NCBI RefSeq assembly: GCF_900091455.1
Contig: NZ_LT607412.1
Coordinates: 4,402,001-4,466,000 of the forward strand
Origin: Micromonospora coriariae
GTDB lineage: Bacteria > Actinomycetota > Actinomycetes > Mycobacteriales > Micromonosporaceae
Direction: 5' to 3'
Length of the DNA stretch: 64,000 nucleotides
The notes under the pieces: model-generated
Seen by the model: the letters and a program-made list of their open reading frames with translations, nothing else
What the model was told of the DNA's origin: nothing
Databases searched by the model: none
Program-made: the position numbers and the translations under genes
In this document: positions 9,263-18,843 of the stretch, piece after piece
How the letters are laid out: each line of letters begins with the position of its first letter
Numbering within the stretch: position 1 is the first letter of the stretch

Positions 9263-9469
9263 TCAGGCGGCGTGCCGCCGGGCGGGCTGGCGGCGTCGGC
9301 GGTCGGCCAGCCGGGTGACGCGGAAGGCGAACGTGGCGATCACCACGGCGCTGCCACAGCCGGTGCAGATCAGCTCGGGGCAGTCGGTGCCGTGACCGTC
9401 GACGCAGGGCGGGGCCTCGAACGGTGCCACGCCCTCGCAGACGTCGCAGTAGAGCTCGCGGTCCGACAC
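9263..9469 (-). CDS. Small zinc-ribbon-like protein
   Basis: A 68-residue protein with CDVC at residues 8-11, then single cysteines and a CTGCG near residue 35, arranged as a likely four-cysteine metal site, followed by a hydrophobic stretch and an Arg-rich tail. Homologous small proteins occur beside the respiratory genes in other actinobacteria, from memory; no function is known to me. The GTG at 9469 was chosen because GAGGAG lies about eight bases upstream. It stands alone on the minus strand, downstream of trpD. Confidence 0.7.
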   Translation of the reverse strand: MSDRELYCDVCEGVAPFEAPPCVDGHGTDCPELICTGCGSAVVIATFAFRVTRLADRRRRQPARRHAA

Positions 9470-9617
9470 GGGCGTCTCCTCTCACTCCGGGCGACCCGCC
9501 CCCGGGATGCGACAGCGGACGCACAACGGAAGCGGAGAACTACTCGGCTGTAGTTTCCCACGCGGGTCCGACAATTCCCGCACACCGCCGCTCGCGGGTA
9601 CGGGCGACCGGAGCGGG

Positions 9618-10664
9618 TCAGGCGGTGGTGGCGGTCTCGATCCAGCGGTCGAGAGTGTCCGCCGCAGCGCCGGAGTCGATCGACTCGGCGGCGCGGTCCA
9701 GGCCGGCGCGCAGCGCCTCGGTCAGGTCGCCGTCCAGCGGGCCCTGGGTGGCCAGCGCCGCCGCCGCGTTGACCAGCACGGCGTCCCGGACCGGGCCGGT
9801 CTCGCCGGCCAGCAGGCGACGGGCCACGCCGGCGTTGTACGCGGCGTCACCGCCGCGCAGGTCCGCCAGGGTGGACCGGGGTACCCCAAGGTCCGTCGCG
9901 TCCAGCACGGCCTCGCGTACGGTGCCGCCCTGCGCCGCCCACACCCGGGTCGGCGCGGCGGTGGTGAACTCGTCCAGCCCGTCCTCGCCGCGCATCACCA
10001 GCACCGAGTCGCCGCGGGCGGCGAACACGCCGGCCATCACCGGGGCCATCCGGAGGTCGAAGCAGCCGACGGCGCCGGCGCGCGGCCGGGCGGGGTTGGT
10101 CAGCGGGCCGAGGAAGTTGAAGACGGTGGGCACGCCCAGCTCCCGCCGGATCGGGCCGGTGTGCCGCATGCCCGGGTGGAACCGGGCGGCGAAGCAGAAC
10201 CCGATGCCGGCCTCGGTGACACAGCGCACGATCGCGTCCGGGTCGAGGTCGAGCGGGACGCCGAGGAACTCCAGCAGGTCCGCCGTGCCGCAGGAGGACG
10301 ACGCGGCCCGGTTGCCGTGCTTGACCACCCGGACCCCGGCGCCGGCCACCACCAGCGCGGCCATGGTGGAGATGTTGACCGTGTGCGCGAGGTCACCGCC
10401 GGTGCCCACCACGTCCAGCGCGGTGGAGCGCAACTCGTCGGGGAGGTCGACCGGGACCGCCCGGCTCAGCATCGTCTCGACCAGCCCCGCCAGCTCGGCC
10501 GACGTCTCGCCCTTGGCCCGTAGCGCCACGGCGAAACCGGCGACCTGCGCGGCGCCCGCCGAACCGGCCATGATCTCGCCCATCGCCCAGGCGGTGTCGG
10601 CGGTGGACAGCTCGTCGCCGCGCAGCAGCGCGTTGAGCAGGTGCGGCCAGGTCCGATCGCCCAT
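9618..10664 (-). CDS. trpD: Anthranilate phosphoribosyltransferase
   Basis: Joins anthranilate and phosphoribosyl pyrophosphate in the second committed step of tryptophan synthesis. The 348-residue product has the glycine-rich PRPP-binding motif [14 protein letters not shown] (about 107-120), the [12 protein letters not shown] segment (about 136-147), and the HPGMR anthranilate-site motif. No other trp gene is adjacent. The stand-alone location beside ctaE/qcr genes matches M. tuberculosis Rv2192c and Streptomyces. An ATG at 10664 fits the family start. Confidence 0.95.
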   Translation of the reverse strand: MGDRTWPHLLNALLRGDELSTADTAWAMGEIMAGSAGAAQVAGFAVALRAKGETSAELAGLVETMLSRAVPVDLPDELRSTALDVVGTGGDLAHTVNISTMAALVVAGAGVRVVKHGNRAASSSCGTADLLEFLGVPLDLDPDAIVRCVTEAGIGFCFAARFHPGMRHTGPIRRELGVPTVFNFLGPLTNPARPRAGAVGCFDLRMAPVMAGVFAARGDSVLVMRGEDGLDEFTTAAPTRVWAAQGGTVREAVLDATDLGVPRSTLADLRGGDAAYNAGVARRLLAGETGPVRDAVLVNAAAALATQGPLDGDLTEALRAGLDRAAESIDSGAAADTLDRWIETATTA

Positions 10665-10751
10665 GACGGGCCTCCCGAGCGTGCGAAGTGCGGGTGGGCT
10701 GGAACCGGCGCCGGCTCATCCGGCGCCGAGGCGGTGCCGGGAAGTGGGACG

Positions 10752-11147
10752 TCAGGCGGGTGCGTGCGTCCGCAGCAGCTCGGCCACCGTGCCGCCGGTG
10801 GTCACCGGGTCGAGGGGGTGCACCAGCGTCGCGTCGACCTCGGCGTACGCGGCGAGCCATCGGTCGGCGGCGCGAGCGATCACCACGCAGGTCGGGGGAG
10901 CGTCGTCCCGGTCGTCCTTGATCTGGCGGGCGATGCCGATGCCGCCACCCGGGCTGGCCTCGCCGTCGAGCAGCAGCAGGTCGATCTCGTAGTCGTCGAC
11001 CAGCCGGATGGTCTCGGCGTAGGTCGACGCGTCGACGAACTCGATCTGCAGCCCGGGCGCGGGCCGGGTGCCGACGGCCAGCCGCATCCGGTCACGGACC
11101 TGCGGGTCGTCGCTGTAGAGCAGGACGGTGCACTGACGATCGCTCAT
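10752..11147 (-). CDS. Stand-alone receiver-like protein with altered active site
   Basis: A 131-residue protein with the layout of a response-regulator receiver domain and no output domain. The acidic pair is D13-D14 and the phospho-acceptor position is D61 in LLLLDGEASPGG. The usual Ser/Thr after beta-4 is alanine (A91), and the near-invariant Lys before Pro is histidine (H110 in VHPLDP). Phosphorylation signalling may therefore be altered or lost. The ATG at 11147 was chosen over an upstream in-frame start because the receiver pattern begins there. It lies between trpD and the CtaG-like gene on the minus strand; a respiratory role is only a guess from position. Confidence 0.75.
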   Translation of the reverse strand: MSDRQCTVLLYSDDPQVRDRMRLAVGTRPAPGLQIEFVDASTYAETIRLVDDYEIDLLLLDGEASPGGGIGIARQIKDDRDDAPPTCVVIARAADRWLAAYAEVDATLVHPLDPVTTGGTVAELLRTHAPA

Positions 11148-11253
11148 GGCTGGACTGGCTCCCACCTCGTAGCTGCCCGCCGATCGTACCGGTCCACGTG
11201 ACGTAGTCGACATCCCGCCCGTCGCCCGCGGTCGGGCGTACCGTCGGCGCAGC

Positions 11254-12228
11254 TCAGGCGGGGGTGCCGGCGGCGCGTTCGCGGGCCTCCTGGCGGTCCA
11301 GCTCGCGGTCGACCCGGCGGGCCTCGCGCTCGGACTGCTTGACCCACTGCGCCACCAGCACCGCGAGCATGGTCACGCTGACGAACTCGCCACCGGCCCA
11401 CAGGATGCCGCCGGCGACGACCTGGTCGTTCCAGGGGTCGGACCAGCTCAGGTTGAGCGACGGGTACCAGTCGCCGCCGAAGAGCGTGCTGCTCTGCATG
11501 ATGGTGAGCCCGAGCACGGTGTGGAACGGCACGGAGAGCAGCATCAGCAGCGCCCGCGCCGGGTACGGCCAGCGGCCGGGCAGCGGGTCGAGGCCGAGCA
11601 GCGGCCAGAAGAACACGCAGCCGGTCATGATGAAGTGCGCGTGCACCAGCTCGTGCGCCCAGGCGTGTTCCAGGGTGAAGCGGTACAGGTCACTGAAGTA
11701 CAGCGCGAACGGGTTGACCACGAAGATGGCGAACGCCACCAGCGGGAAGCTGTAGACCCGGGCGACGCGGCTGTGCACGAGCGCCAGCAGGCGCTTGCGT
11801 GCCCGGACCGGCAGGGTCCGCAGGGCCAGCGTCATGGGTGCGCCGAGCGCCAGGAAGATCGGCGCCACCATCGACAGCACCATGTGCTGGACCATGTGCA
11901 CCGACAGCAGCGCGGTGTCGTACGCGTGCAGCCCGCTGACCGTGACCAGCGCGATGCCGCCCAGGCCGGGGCCGAGGAAGAACACCGTACGGGTGACGGG
12001 CCAGCGGTCGCCGCGGATGCGCAGCCGGTGCACCCCGTAGAGGTAGAGGCCCGCGGCGAGTACCAGGCCGACGGCCAGCCAGCTGTCCAGCCGGGTCTCG
12101 GTCAGCACCGCGCCGACGGTGAACGGGGGCGGCGTCGCCTCGCTCCCGGCGGCCAGCGCTGGCGGGGCCGCGAGCAGTGCGGCCGGGACCGCCGAGGTGG
12201 CGGCGAAGATCGGATCGACATGCAGCAC
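11254..12228 (-). CDS. CtaG-like cytochrome c oxidase assembly membrane protein
   Basis: About 324 residues with an N-terminal hydrophobic leader and roughly seven transmembrane helices, ending in a charged tail of RE/DR pairs. It matches the caa3_CtaG family of actinobacteria and Bacillus, with the HMVQHMVLSMVAP and AHELVHAHFIMTGC segments that carry conserved histidines. Members are needed for oxidase assembly, probably copper handling; this is unrelated to mitochondrial Cox11. The GTG at 12228 is the most plausible start but has no good ribosome binding site, so the start is uncertain. It is divergent from ctaE, with about 108 bases between, which supports joint expression with the oxidase. 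Confidence 0.8.
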   Translation of the reverse strand: MLHVDPIFAATSAVPAALLAAPPALAAGSEATPPPFTVGAVLTETRLDSWLAVGLVLAAGLYLYGVHRLRIRGDRWPVTRTVFFLGPGLGGIALVTVSGLHAYDTALLSVHMVQHMVLSMVAPIFLALGAPMTLALRTLPVRARKRLLALVHSRVARVYSFPLVAFAIFVVNPFALYFSDLYRFTLEHAWAHELVHAHFIMTGCVFFWPLLGLDPLPGRWPYPARALLMLLSVPFHTVLGLTIMQSSTLFGGDWYPSLNLSWSDPWNDQVVAGGILWAGGEFVSVTMLAVLVAQWVKQSEREARRVDRELDRQEARERAAGTPA

Positions 12229-12336
12229 GCTTTTCAGGCTAGGCCAGGCGAACCGGACCCTGACGCTCGGGCCACGGAAGGCGCAGGTTTGCCACCCCGC
12301 TGATCGCCGGCCCCGGTCAGGGGCAATAATGACGGC

Positions 12337-12936
12337 GTGACTGCGGCCCCAGCCATTGACAAGAGCCGGATCCACTCTCTGACCCGACCGAACATGGTCA
12401 GCGTCGGGACGATCGTGTGGCTCTCCAGCGAACTCATGTTCTTCGCGGCGCTGTTCGCGATGTACTTCTCGATCCGCGCGGCTGCGCCGGAGCAGTGGGA
12501 GAAGCACACGGAGCACCTGAACATCCCGTACGCGACGACGTTCACGGTGATCCTGGTGCTTTCGTCCGTGACCTGCCAGCTCGGCGTCTTCGCGGCGGAG
12601 AAGGGTGACGTCCACGCGCTACGACGCTGGTTCACCATCACCTTCGTGATGGGCCTGATCTTCGTGCTCGGCCAGGTGAACGAGTACCGCACCCTGGTGC
12701 ACGAGGGCGTCAAGATCAACGAAGACGGCTACGGCTCGATGTTCTACCTGACCACCGGTTTCCACGGCCTGCACGTGACCGGCGGCCTGATCGCCTTCAT
12801 CATCTTCATGGTCCGTACCACCATGGGCCGGTTCACCCCGGCGCAGGCGACCTCGGCGATCGTCGTGTCGTACTACTGGCACTTCGTCGACGTCGTGTGG
12901 ATCGGGCTGTACGCCATGATCTACTGGCTTCAGTGA
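12337..12936 (+). CDS. ctaE: Cytochrome c oxidase subunit III
   Basis: The 199-residue short-form subunit III of an aa3-type oxidase, with five transmembrane helices. Family signatures seen are [17 protein letters not shown] (about 28-44), the ITLGQ-like [17 protein letters not shown] (about 145-154) and the C-terminal [14 protein letters not shown]. The GTG at 12337 starts [15 protein letters not shown], the usual length. It heads the ctaE-qcrC-qcrA-qcrB operon found throughout actinobacteria, whose products form a bcc-aa3 supercomplex. Confidence 0.95.
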   Translation: MTAAPAIDKSRIHSLTRPNMVSVGTIVWLSSELMFFAALFAMYFSIRAAAPEQWEKHTEHLNIPYATTFTVILVLSSVTCQLGVFAAEKGDVHALRRWFTITFVMGLIFVLGQVNEYRTLVHEGVKINEDGYGSMFYLTTGFHGLHVTGGLIAFIIFMVRTTMGRFTPAQATSAIVVSYYWHFVDVVWIGLYAMIYWLQ

Positions 12937-13008
12937 TCTTGGCGCGTCACGTACCGCGCCGCTGCTTCGTCCCCTGAGACAAGGTCCAACCGGTTAAGGA
13001 CACAGCTC

Positions 13009-13845
13009 ATGACTTCTGACAACGACCGCCGACGCGGTCTGCTCGCGCGGCTGCGCGAGCGGCCGGCCGCGCGCAGCAGGGGCCGCCGCCGGCTGGGCGC
13101 CGCGGTCCGGCTGTTCGCCGCGCTGATGCTCGCCGGCGGCGCCTACACCGTCTTCGCCCCCGGTGCGCAGGCGCAGGACAACCCGCCGCTGACCGGCGCC
13201 GCCGCCGAGGGCAAGGCGCTGTTCGACGTGAGCTGTGTGACCTGCCACGGACGCAACGCCCAGGGCGTCGAGGGCCGCGGACCGAGCCTGATCGGCGTCG
13301 GAGCGGCCTCGGTCGAGTTCCAGGTCAGCAGCGGCCGCATGCCGCTGGCCCGCCAGGAGGCCCAGGCGCACCGCAAGCCCCCGCTCTTCACCGACGAGCA
13401 GACCCGCCAGCTGGCCCAGTACATCCAGGAGCTCGGCGGCGGCCCGATCGTCCCGGAGGGCGACAACCTCCGCGAGAGCGGCAACGTCGCTTCCGGCGGT
13501 GAACTGTTCCGGATCAACTGCTCGCAGTGCCACGCCTTCGGTGGCGGTGGCGGCGCCCTCTCCTCGGGCAAGTTCGCCCCGAGCCTGCACCCGGCGACCG
13601 ACCGGCAGATCTACGCGGCGATGCTGAGCGGCCCGCAGAACATGCCGGTGTTCGGTGACAACCAGCTCCGGCCGGAGCAGAAGGCCGACATCATCGCGTA
13701 CATCCAGGAGACCCTGAAGCACGACCAGGACCCGGGCGGGTTCAACCTCGGCCGGTACGGCCCGTCCACCGAGGGCCTGGCGATCTTCCTGGTTGGCATC
13801 GTGGCGCTCGTCTTCGCTAGCCTGTGGATTGCGGGTAAGTCGTGA
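13009..13845 (+). CDS. qcrC: Menaquinol-cytochrome c reductase diheme cytochrome c subunit
   Basis: Membrane-anchored cytochrome cc that replaces both cytochrome c1 and soluble cytochrome c in actinobacteria. The 278-residue product has an Arg-rich N terminus, a transmembrane segment near 26-46, two CxxCH haem sites (CVTCH near residue 75 and CSQCH near residue 170), and a second membrane anchor at the C terminus. AAGGA precedes the ATG. It sits 72 bases after ctaE and 64 before qcrA in the respiratory operon. Confidence 0.95.
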   Translation: MTSDNDRRRGLLARLRERPAARSRGRRRLGAAVRLFAALMLAGGAYTVFAPGAQAQDNPPLTGAAAEGKALFDVSCVTCHGRNAQGVEGRGPSLIGVGAASVEFQVSSGRMPLARQEAQAHRKPPLFTDEQTRQLAQYIQELGGGPIVPEGDNLRESGNVASGGELFRINCSQCHAFGGGGGALSSGKFAPSLHPATDRQIYAAMLSGPQNMPVFGDNQLRPEQKADIIAYIQETLKHDQDPGGFNLGRYGPSTEGLAIFLVGIVALVFASLWIAGKS

Positions 13846-13909
13846 CCGAGCGGAGCATCCGATTCAGTGTCGTGGTGCCGCTCGGCGCCACCCGTAGCGA
13901 GGTGACGGC

Positions 13910-14998
13910 ATGAGCACCCACACCGAGCACCAGGCCCAGCAGGGCCGGGAGCCGCTCGACGTGAACAGCCCCGGGCTGACCCGGTTCGACATCGTTCGTG
14001 AAGGCGCGCGCCGGGACGACATCGAGATCGTCCACTACGAGCCGCAGGTGCAGCCCGGCACCAAGGCCGAGCGCCGCATGACCCGGATCGTGGCCGGGTT
14101 CTTCCTGATCACCGGCCTGGCGGCGACCGCCTTCCTGGCCATCTACATCTGGTGGCCGTGGCAGTACGAGCCCGGCCGCGGCGGTGACAAGTTCTACACC
14201 CCGCTGCTCGGAGTCACCCTCGGCCTGGCCCTGCTCGCCGTCGGTTTCGGCATCCTGACCTGGGGCAAGAAGCTGATGCCGAAGGAGGTGTCGATCCAGG
14301 ACCGGCACGAGGGCGCGGTCGACGAGGAAGGCCGCACCATCACCGGGCAGACCATGCTGTACGTGGCCGACGAGCTGGGTTTGAAGCGTCGGCCGCTGCT
14401 CGGCATCTCGCTGCTGGCCGGTCTCGCGCCGGTCGCCGCGGTCGTCGCCGCGCCGCTGGTCGGCGGTCTGATCTCGCAGCCGCACAAGAACAACCAGATG
14501 TTCACCACCGGGTTCGCCACGGCCGAGGGCGGCGGACGGATCCGCCTGGTGCGCGAGGACGGCCGACCGGTGCGTCCGGCGGACATCAGCAGCGGCGGTC
14601 AGCTGACCGTCTTCCCCGGCATCGAGCACGGCGTGAGCAACAGGCACGCCGACTCGCCGACGCTGCTGATCCACCTGCGCGACTCCGACGCGCAGGACTC
14701 GCGGCGGGCCAACGAGAAGATCGGCCACGGCGACTACATGTGGGGCAACTACGCGGCGTTCTCCAAGATCTGCACGCACGCCGGTTGCCCGGCAAGCCTG
14801 TTCGAGCAGCAGACCAACCGGCTGCTCTGCCCGTGCCACCAGTCCCAGTTCCTGATCACCGACAACGCCCGGCCCGTCTTCGGCCCCGCCAGCCGGCGGC
14901 TGCCGCAGCTGCCGATCGAGGTGGACTCCGAGGGCTTCTTCGTGGCGAAGTCCGACTACACCGAGACCATCGGGCCCGACTTCTGGGAGCGGCCATGA
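13910..14998 (+). CDS. qcrA: Rieske iron-sulfur subunit of the menaquinol reductase
   Basis: The 362-residue product has the actinobacterial layout: a cytoplasmic N-terminal domain, three transmembrane helices (about 63-83, 101-121, 165-185), then an outer Rieske domain. The [2Fe-2S] ligands are in CTHAGC (about 285-290) and CPCH (about 305-308). GAGGTGA lies just before the ATG. The stop codon overlaps the qcrB start in an ATGA arrangement, so the two are translationally coupled. Confidence 0.95.
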   Translation: MSTHTEHQAQQGREPLDVNSPGLTRFDIVREGARRDDIEIVHYEPQVQPGTKAERRMTRIVAGFFLITGLAATAFLAIYIWWPWQYEPGRGGDKFYTPLLGVTLGLALLAVGFGILTWGKKLMPKEVSIQDRHEGAVDEEGRTITGQTMLYVADELGLKRRPLLGISLLAGLAPVAAVVAAPLVGGLISQPHKNNQMFTTGFATAEGGGRIRLVREDGRPVRPADISSGGQLTVFPGIEHGVSNRHADSPTLLIHLRDSDAQDSRRANEKIGHGDYMWGNYAAFSKICTHAGCPASLFEQQTNRLLCPCHQSQFLITDNARPVFGPASRRLPQLPIEVDSEGFFVAKSDYTETIGPDFWERP

Positions 14999-16626
14999 AG
15001 CGTCGTAAGTTCGACCTGGCGGCGACGCCGGGCAAGGCCGCGGCGGGAGTGGACGACCGCTTCCAGGTGGCCACCCCGCTGCGCCGGCTGCTGAACAAGG
15101 TCTTCCCGGACCACTGGTCCTTCCTGTTGGGCGAGATCGCGCTGTTCTCGTTCATCGTGCTGCTGTTGACCGGTGTGTTCCTGACCTTCTTCTTCGAGCC
15201 GGCGATGACCGAGGTGGTCTACGACGGCAGCTACGCCCCGTTGCAGGGCACGCCGATGTCCGCCGCGTACGCCTCCAGCCTGGACCTGTCGTTCGACGTC
15301 CGGGGCGGTCTGGTGATGCGGCAGATGCACCACTGGGCGGCGCTGCTGTTCATGGCCTCGATCGTCGTGCACATGCTGCGGGTCTTCTTCACCGGTGCCT
15401 TCCGCAAGCCGCGGGAGACCAACTGGATCATCGGCTCGCTGCTGTTCTGGGTCGGCTTCCTGGCCGGCTTCACCGGTTACTCGCTGCCGGACGACGGCCT
15501 GTCCGGCACGGGCCTGCGGATCGCCTCGGCGATCATGCTGTCCATCCCGGTGATCGGCTCCTGGCTCACGTCGTCGATCTTCGGTGGCGAGTTCCCCGGC
15601 ACGATCATCATCAGCCGGTTCTTCATCGCCCACGTGCTGCTCATCCCGGCTCTGCTCGTCGCCCTGATCAGCGTCCACCTGGGCCTGGTCTTCAAGCAGA
15701 AGCACACCCAGTGGCCCGGCCCCGGGCGGACCAACGCGAACGTGGTCGGCGAGCGGTTCTTCCCGCGGTACGCGCTCAAGCAGGGCGGCTTCTTCATGGT
15801 CGTCTTCGGCGTCATCGCGCTGATGGGCGGTCTGTTCCAGATCAACCCGATCTGGCTGTTCGGCCCGTACGAGGCATGGGTGGTCTCGGCCGCCAGCCAG
15901 CCGGACTGGTACGTCATGTTCCTCGACGGCTCGACCCGACTCATGCCGGCCTGGGAGATCCCCATTCCGATCGGCGACGGGTACGTGATCCCGCCGCTGT
16001 TCTGGCCGACGGTCGTGCTGCCCGGCATCCTGGTGGGCCTGTCGACGATGTACCCGTTCCTGGAGGCTCGGCACCTCAAGGACCGCAAGAGCCACAACCT
16101 GCTCCAGCGGCCCCGGGACGTTCCGGCCCGGACCGCGGTGGGCGCCATGGCGGTGGCCTTCTACATCGTGCTGACGCTCTCCGGTGCCAACGACGTGATC
16201 GCCGACAAGTTCCAGATCAGCCTGAACGCGATGACCTGGGCCGGCCGGATCGGCCTGCTGGTGGTTCCGCCGCTGGCGTACTACATCACCTACCGGCTCT
16301 GCCTGGGTCTGCAGCAGCACGACCGGGAGGTGCTCGCGCACGGCGTGGAGACCGGCATCATCCGGCGCCTGCCGGACGGGCGGTTCATCGAGGTGCACCA
16401 GCCGCTCAGCGCGGCGAACGGGCACGCGGACGGTCACGGCGAACTGGAGTACGTCGGCTGGGTGGTGCCCAAGAAGATGAACCGGCTCGGGGCTCTCGGC
16501 CCGGCCATCCGGGGCTTCTTCTACCCGATCGAGAAGCCGGCCGAGGCGCCGGTCTCGCCGGGCCACCCGCCGGTCGAGGCCCGGCCCGAGCGCGAGGAGA
16601 TCAGCAGCGGCGAGAGCCGCCACTGA
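14995..16626 (+). CDS. qcrB: Menaquinol reductase cytochrome b subunit
   Basis: Integral membrane subunit holding two b haems and the quinone sites; the target of Q203-type inhibitors in mycobacteria. The 543-residue product has the haem-ligand helices [19 protein letters not shown] (about 107-125) and [18 protein letters not shown] (about 212-229), plus the quinol-site helices and a long hydrophilic C-terminal tail typical of actinobacteria. The start ATG at 14995 overlaps the qcrA stop by four bases. A terminator follows, so it closes the operon. Confidence 0.95.
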   Translation: MKRRKFDLAATPGKAAAGVDDRFQVATPLRRLLNKVFPDHWSFLLGEIALFSFIVLLLTGVFLTFFFEPAMTEVVYDGSYAPLQGTPMSAAYASSLDLSFDVRGGLVMRQMHHWAALLFMASIVVHMLRVFFTGAFRKPRETNWIIGSLLFWVGFLAGFTGYSLPDDGLSGTGLRIASAIMLSIPVIGSWLTSSIFGGEFPGTIIISRFFIAHVLLIPALLVALISVHLGLVFKQKHTQWPGPGRTNANVVGERFFPRYALKQGGFFMVVFGVIALMGGLFQINPIWLFGPYEAWVVSAASQPDWYVMFLDGSTRLMPAWEIPIPIGDGYVIPPLFWPTVVLPGILVGLSTMYPFLEARHLKDRKSHNLLQRPRDVPARTAVGAMAVAFYIVLTLSGANDVIADKFQISLNAMTWAGRIGLLVVPPLAYYITYRLCLGLQQHDREVLAHGVETGIIRRLPDGRFIEVHQPLSAANGHADGHGELEYVGWVVPKKMNRLGALGPAIRGFFYPIEKPAEAPVSPGHPPVEARPEREEISSGESRH

Positions 16627-16646
16627 TCCCCCGACCGCACCGTCAC

Positions 16647-16678
16647 GTGGCGCCCGCCGGAATTCCGGCGGGCGTCAC
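16647..16678 (+). terminator. Terminator after qcrB
   Basis: A perfect 10-bp stem CGCCCGCCGG/CCGGCGGGCG with an AATT loop, extendable to 14 bp with one G-U pair, 21 bases past the qcrB stop. Confidence 0.75.
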
Positions 16679-16820
16679 TGTCGTATCCGTGTCCACCGCC
16701 CATCCGACCAGGAGTGGGACGGCCACGGCGCGACCGGTAGACCCCGCGCGACGGGCGATCGCAGGAATAACCCCGGTGAGCCGGGTATCCGTGCGGTCCA
16801 ACGTCTCAAGGGGGGGAAGC

Positions 16821-17510
16821 ATGTTGGGTATCAAACGCCTCGGCCTGTTGGCCGCGCTGGTACTGGTCGGTGTCGCGCCGGCCGCGGCCGCGCAGGCCGC
16901 GGCACAGCCGTCAACGCAGGACACCCAGTATCTGCAGGCGGTGCACCAGGTCAACCTGTTCGAAATCACCGCCGGTGACCTGGCCCAGCAGAAGGGCCAG
17001 GACCAGGGGGTCAAGGACCTGGGTGCGATGTTGAAGACCGATCACACCCAGCTGGACCAGACGGTGCAGCAGACCGCGTCCCAGCTCGGGGTGGAGCTGC
17101 CGAACGAGCCCAGCGCCGATCAGCAGGCCGTCATCGACCAGCTGAACAACGCCAGCGGCAAGGAGTTCGACCGGCTGTGGGTGACCAGCGAGCTGGCCGG
17201 TCACGTCCAGGCCATCCAGGCCACCCAGACGGAGATCTCGCAGGGCTCCGAGCAGTCGGTGGTCCAGCTGGCCCAGACCGCCCTGCCGATCTTGCAGACG
17301 CACTACGACGAGCTGGTTCAGCTCGCCAACCAGCTCGGCATTCCGGTCCCGCAGACCAGCGCCAGCGGTACGCCCAGCCCGGGTGGCACTGGCACCGAGT
17401 CGCCGGCTCCGGGTGGCACCGGCACCGAGTCGCCGGCTCCGGGCACCGGCACCGAGTCGCCGGCTCCGGGCGGCGGCACCACCGAGACGCCGGCTCCCAG
17501 CGAGAGCTGA
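16821..17510 (+). CDS. Secreted DUF4142 protein with Pro/Thr/Ser-rich tail
   Basis: A 229-residue protein with a signal peptide (MLGIKRLGLLAALVLVG, cleavage likely after the AAAAQAAA region near 30). An all-helical ferritin-like DUF4142 domain follows, from about 35 to 175, rich in Gln and Asp. The C-terminal 55 residues are repeats of the type PGGTGTESPA, a cell-wall or surface spacer. No catalytic motif is seen and DUF4142 has no firm function. AGGGGGGGAAGC precedes the ATG. It stands alone between the respiratory operon and a strong terminator. Confidence 0.8.
   Translation: MLGIKRLGLLAALVLVGVAPAAAAQAAAQPSTQDTQYLQAVHQVNLFEITAGDLAQQKGQDQGVKDLGAMLKTDHTQLDQTVQQTASQLGVELPNEPSADQQAVIDQLNNASGKEFDRLWVTSELAGHVQAIQATQTEISQGSEQSVVQLAQTALPILQTHYDELVQLANQLGIPVPQTSASGTPSPGGTGTESPAPGGTGTESPAPGTGTESPAPGGGTTETPAPSES
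17377..17490 (+). repeat. In-frame tandem repeats in the DUF4142 gene
   Basis: Three to four near-identical units of 24-30 bases encode GGTGTESPAP with length variation between units. Such repeats can change copy number by slippage without a frameshift only if units are multiples of three, which these are. Confidence 0.7.
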
Positions 17511-17523
17511 CGTAGGCAGCAGA

Positions 17524-17554
17524 CGGCCGGCCCACCCGCGCGGTGGGCCGGCCG
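17524..17554. terminator. Two-way terminator between convergent genes
   Basis: A perfect 13-bp stem CGGCCGGCCCACC/GGTGGGCCGGCCG with a 5-base loop lies between the DUF4142 stop (plus) and the AsnC-domain stop (minus), so it can serve both. Confidence 0.75.
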
Positions 17555-17576
17555 CCGTGCGTTCGGCGCCCGTGGG

Positions 17577-17864
17577 TCAGTCGGCGCTGGCCAGGCCGAT
17601 CGCGAACGCCTCCTCCAGGTCGTGCTGGGAGTACGCCCGGAACGCGATGTGCGACTCGGTGTTCAGCACACCGGGCACCTTGGAGATGCTGCCCGCGATG
17701 ACCTGGGCGATCTGGTCGAACTCACGGACCCGGACGATGGCGATGAGGTCGACGTGCCCGGCCACCGAGTAGACCTCGCTGACGCCGGGGAGGTTGGCCA
17801 GGTTCTCCGCCACCTCGGGGATCGCATCGGTGGCGCAGTCGATCAGCACGATCGCGGTGATCAC
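17577..17864 (-). CDS. Stand-alone Lrp/AsnC ligand-binding domain protein
   Basis: A 95-residue protein that is only the C-terminal RAM domain of Lrp/AsnC regulators; there is no DNA-binding part. It begins MITAIVLIDCATDAIPEVAE and has the domain's PGVSEVYSVAGHVDLIAIVRV core. Such single-domain proteins assemble into ring oligomers and may bind amino acids or modulate full-length regulators. The GTG at 17864 has GGAG about ten bases upstream. In Streptomyces a similar gene lies beside trpD, from memory, so the neighbourhood is conserved. Confidence 0.85.
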   Translation of the reverse strand: MITAIVLIDCATDAIPEVAENLANLPGVSEVYSVAGHVDLIAIVRVREFDQIAQVIAGSISKVPGVLNTESHIAFRAYSQHDLEEAFAIGLASAD

Positions 17865-17943
17865 GGGACATTTCTCCGTTCGTCGGCGTCGTCGCCCATG
17901 CTAGATGTTTCCGCCCGGGCCCGGAGGCGGGAGGCGTCGGGGC

Positions 17944-18843
17944 TCAACCGTGCGCGGTGGCCGGCACGGTGCAATCGTCCCCGGTGCGGATCGTGTCGCG
18001 CAGCCGCTCGCCGTCGCGGACCGTCGCGCCCGGCCAGACCACTGTGCGCCGCACGTCGCCGTACACCCGGGCACCCGCGCCGACCACCGACTCCACGCAG
18101 CGACCGGTCACCGTGGCGGACGGGTCGATCAGGGCGCCGCCGGCTGCGGCATGCAGGTTGGCCGCCAGGTAGTCGGCGGGGGTGCCGGTGTCGTAGAAGG
18201 TGCCCGGGTAGGCGATCACCTCCAGGGCTCCGGCCGCCTCGGCCGGCCGCCAGACCGCGCGTACCAGATCGGAGAAGACCACCGGCAGGTCGCGGACCAG
18301 CCGCCAGGGCAGCAGCGAGAAGCCGGTGAAGCAGTGCCCGGCGAAGGTGCCCGGCGCCGCCGGGTCCGCGGCGGGCTGACCGAGCAGGCGTACGGTGTGC
18401 CCGTCCCAGCCGTCCAGCAGCGCGGCCACGTCCCGGCCCGGCGGGGTCGCCGCGTCGGCGAGGTACGCGTCGGCGTTGCCGACCAGCACCGGCCGGCCGT
18501 CGATCCAGTCCCGCAGGTTGGCCACGCCGCCCGCGGTGCCCAGCGGGTCGTCCGGCTCCACCGACAGGTGGGCGCGGTCACCGACGTGCGTGACCACCTG
18601 GTCGGCGAGGTAGCAGGCGTTCACCGCGACCCGTCCGGGGCCGGTCAGGCCGAGCCCGGCCAGCCGGGCCAGCGCCCGGTCGAGCAGCGGCACGTTGCCC
18701 ACCGGGCAGAGCGCCTTGGGCACCCGTTCGGTGAGCGGACGCAGTCGGGTGCCCTCGCCAGCGGCGAGCACCACCGCGCAGACCTCCGTGCGTCGGTCGC
18801 CCGCCCGCCCGCCGGTCGCCGGCACACCCGCCGCCCCGGTCAC
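17944..18843 (-). CDS. Sugar-phosphate nucleotidyltransferase-like protein
   Basis: A 299-residue protein with the NTP-transferase fold: LAAGEGTRLRPLTERVPKAL (about 26-45) is the nucleotide-binding signature and the phosphate-contacting Lys is present. DPLGTAGGVANL and VGNADAYL are the second and third motifs, and a short left-handed beta-helix-like C-terminal part (ALIDPSATVTGRCVESVVG) follows. It is probably a mannose- or glucose-1-phosphate nucleotidyltransferase, but the sugar cannot be told. The GTG start at 18843 overlaps the Nudix stop by four bases, so the two are coupled. Confidence 0.8.
   Translation of the reverse strand: MTGAAGVPATGGRAGDRRTEVCAVVLAAGEGTRLRPLTERVPKALCPVGNVPLLDRALARLAGLGLTGPGRVAVNACYLADQVVTHVGDRAHLSVEPDDPLGTAGGVANLRDWIDGRPVLVGNADAYLADAATPPGRDVAALLDGWDGHTVRLLGQPAADPAAPGTFAGHCFTGFSLLPWRLVRDLPVVFSDLVRAVWRPAEAAGALEVIAYPGTFYDTGTPADYLAANLHAAAGGALIDPSATVTGRCVESVVGAGARVYGDVRRTVVWPGATVRDGERLRDTIRTGDDCTVPATAHG

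Noticed and set aside
14956..16623. 555-codon frame opposite qcrB
   Set aside because: Antisense shadow; His/Asp/Gln-rich composition and no motif.
17377..17490. Tandem repeats considered as a CRISPR array
   Set aside because: Units are in frame inside a coding region with no spacers; they encode a repetitive protein tail.
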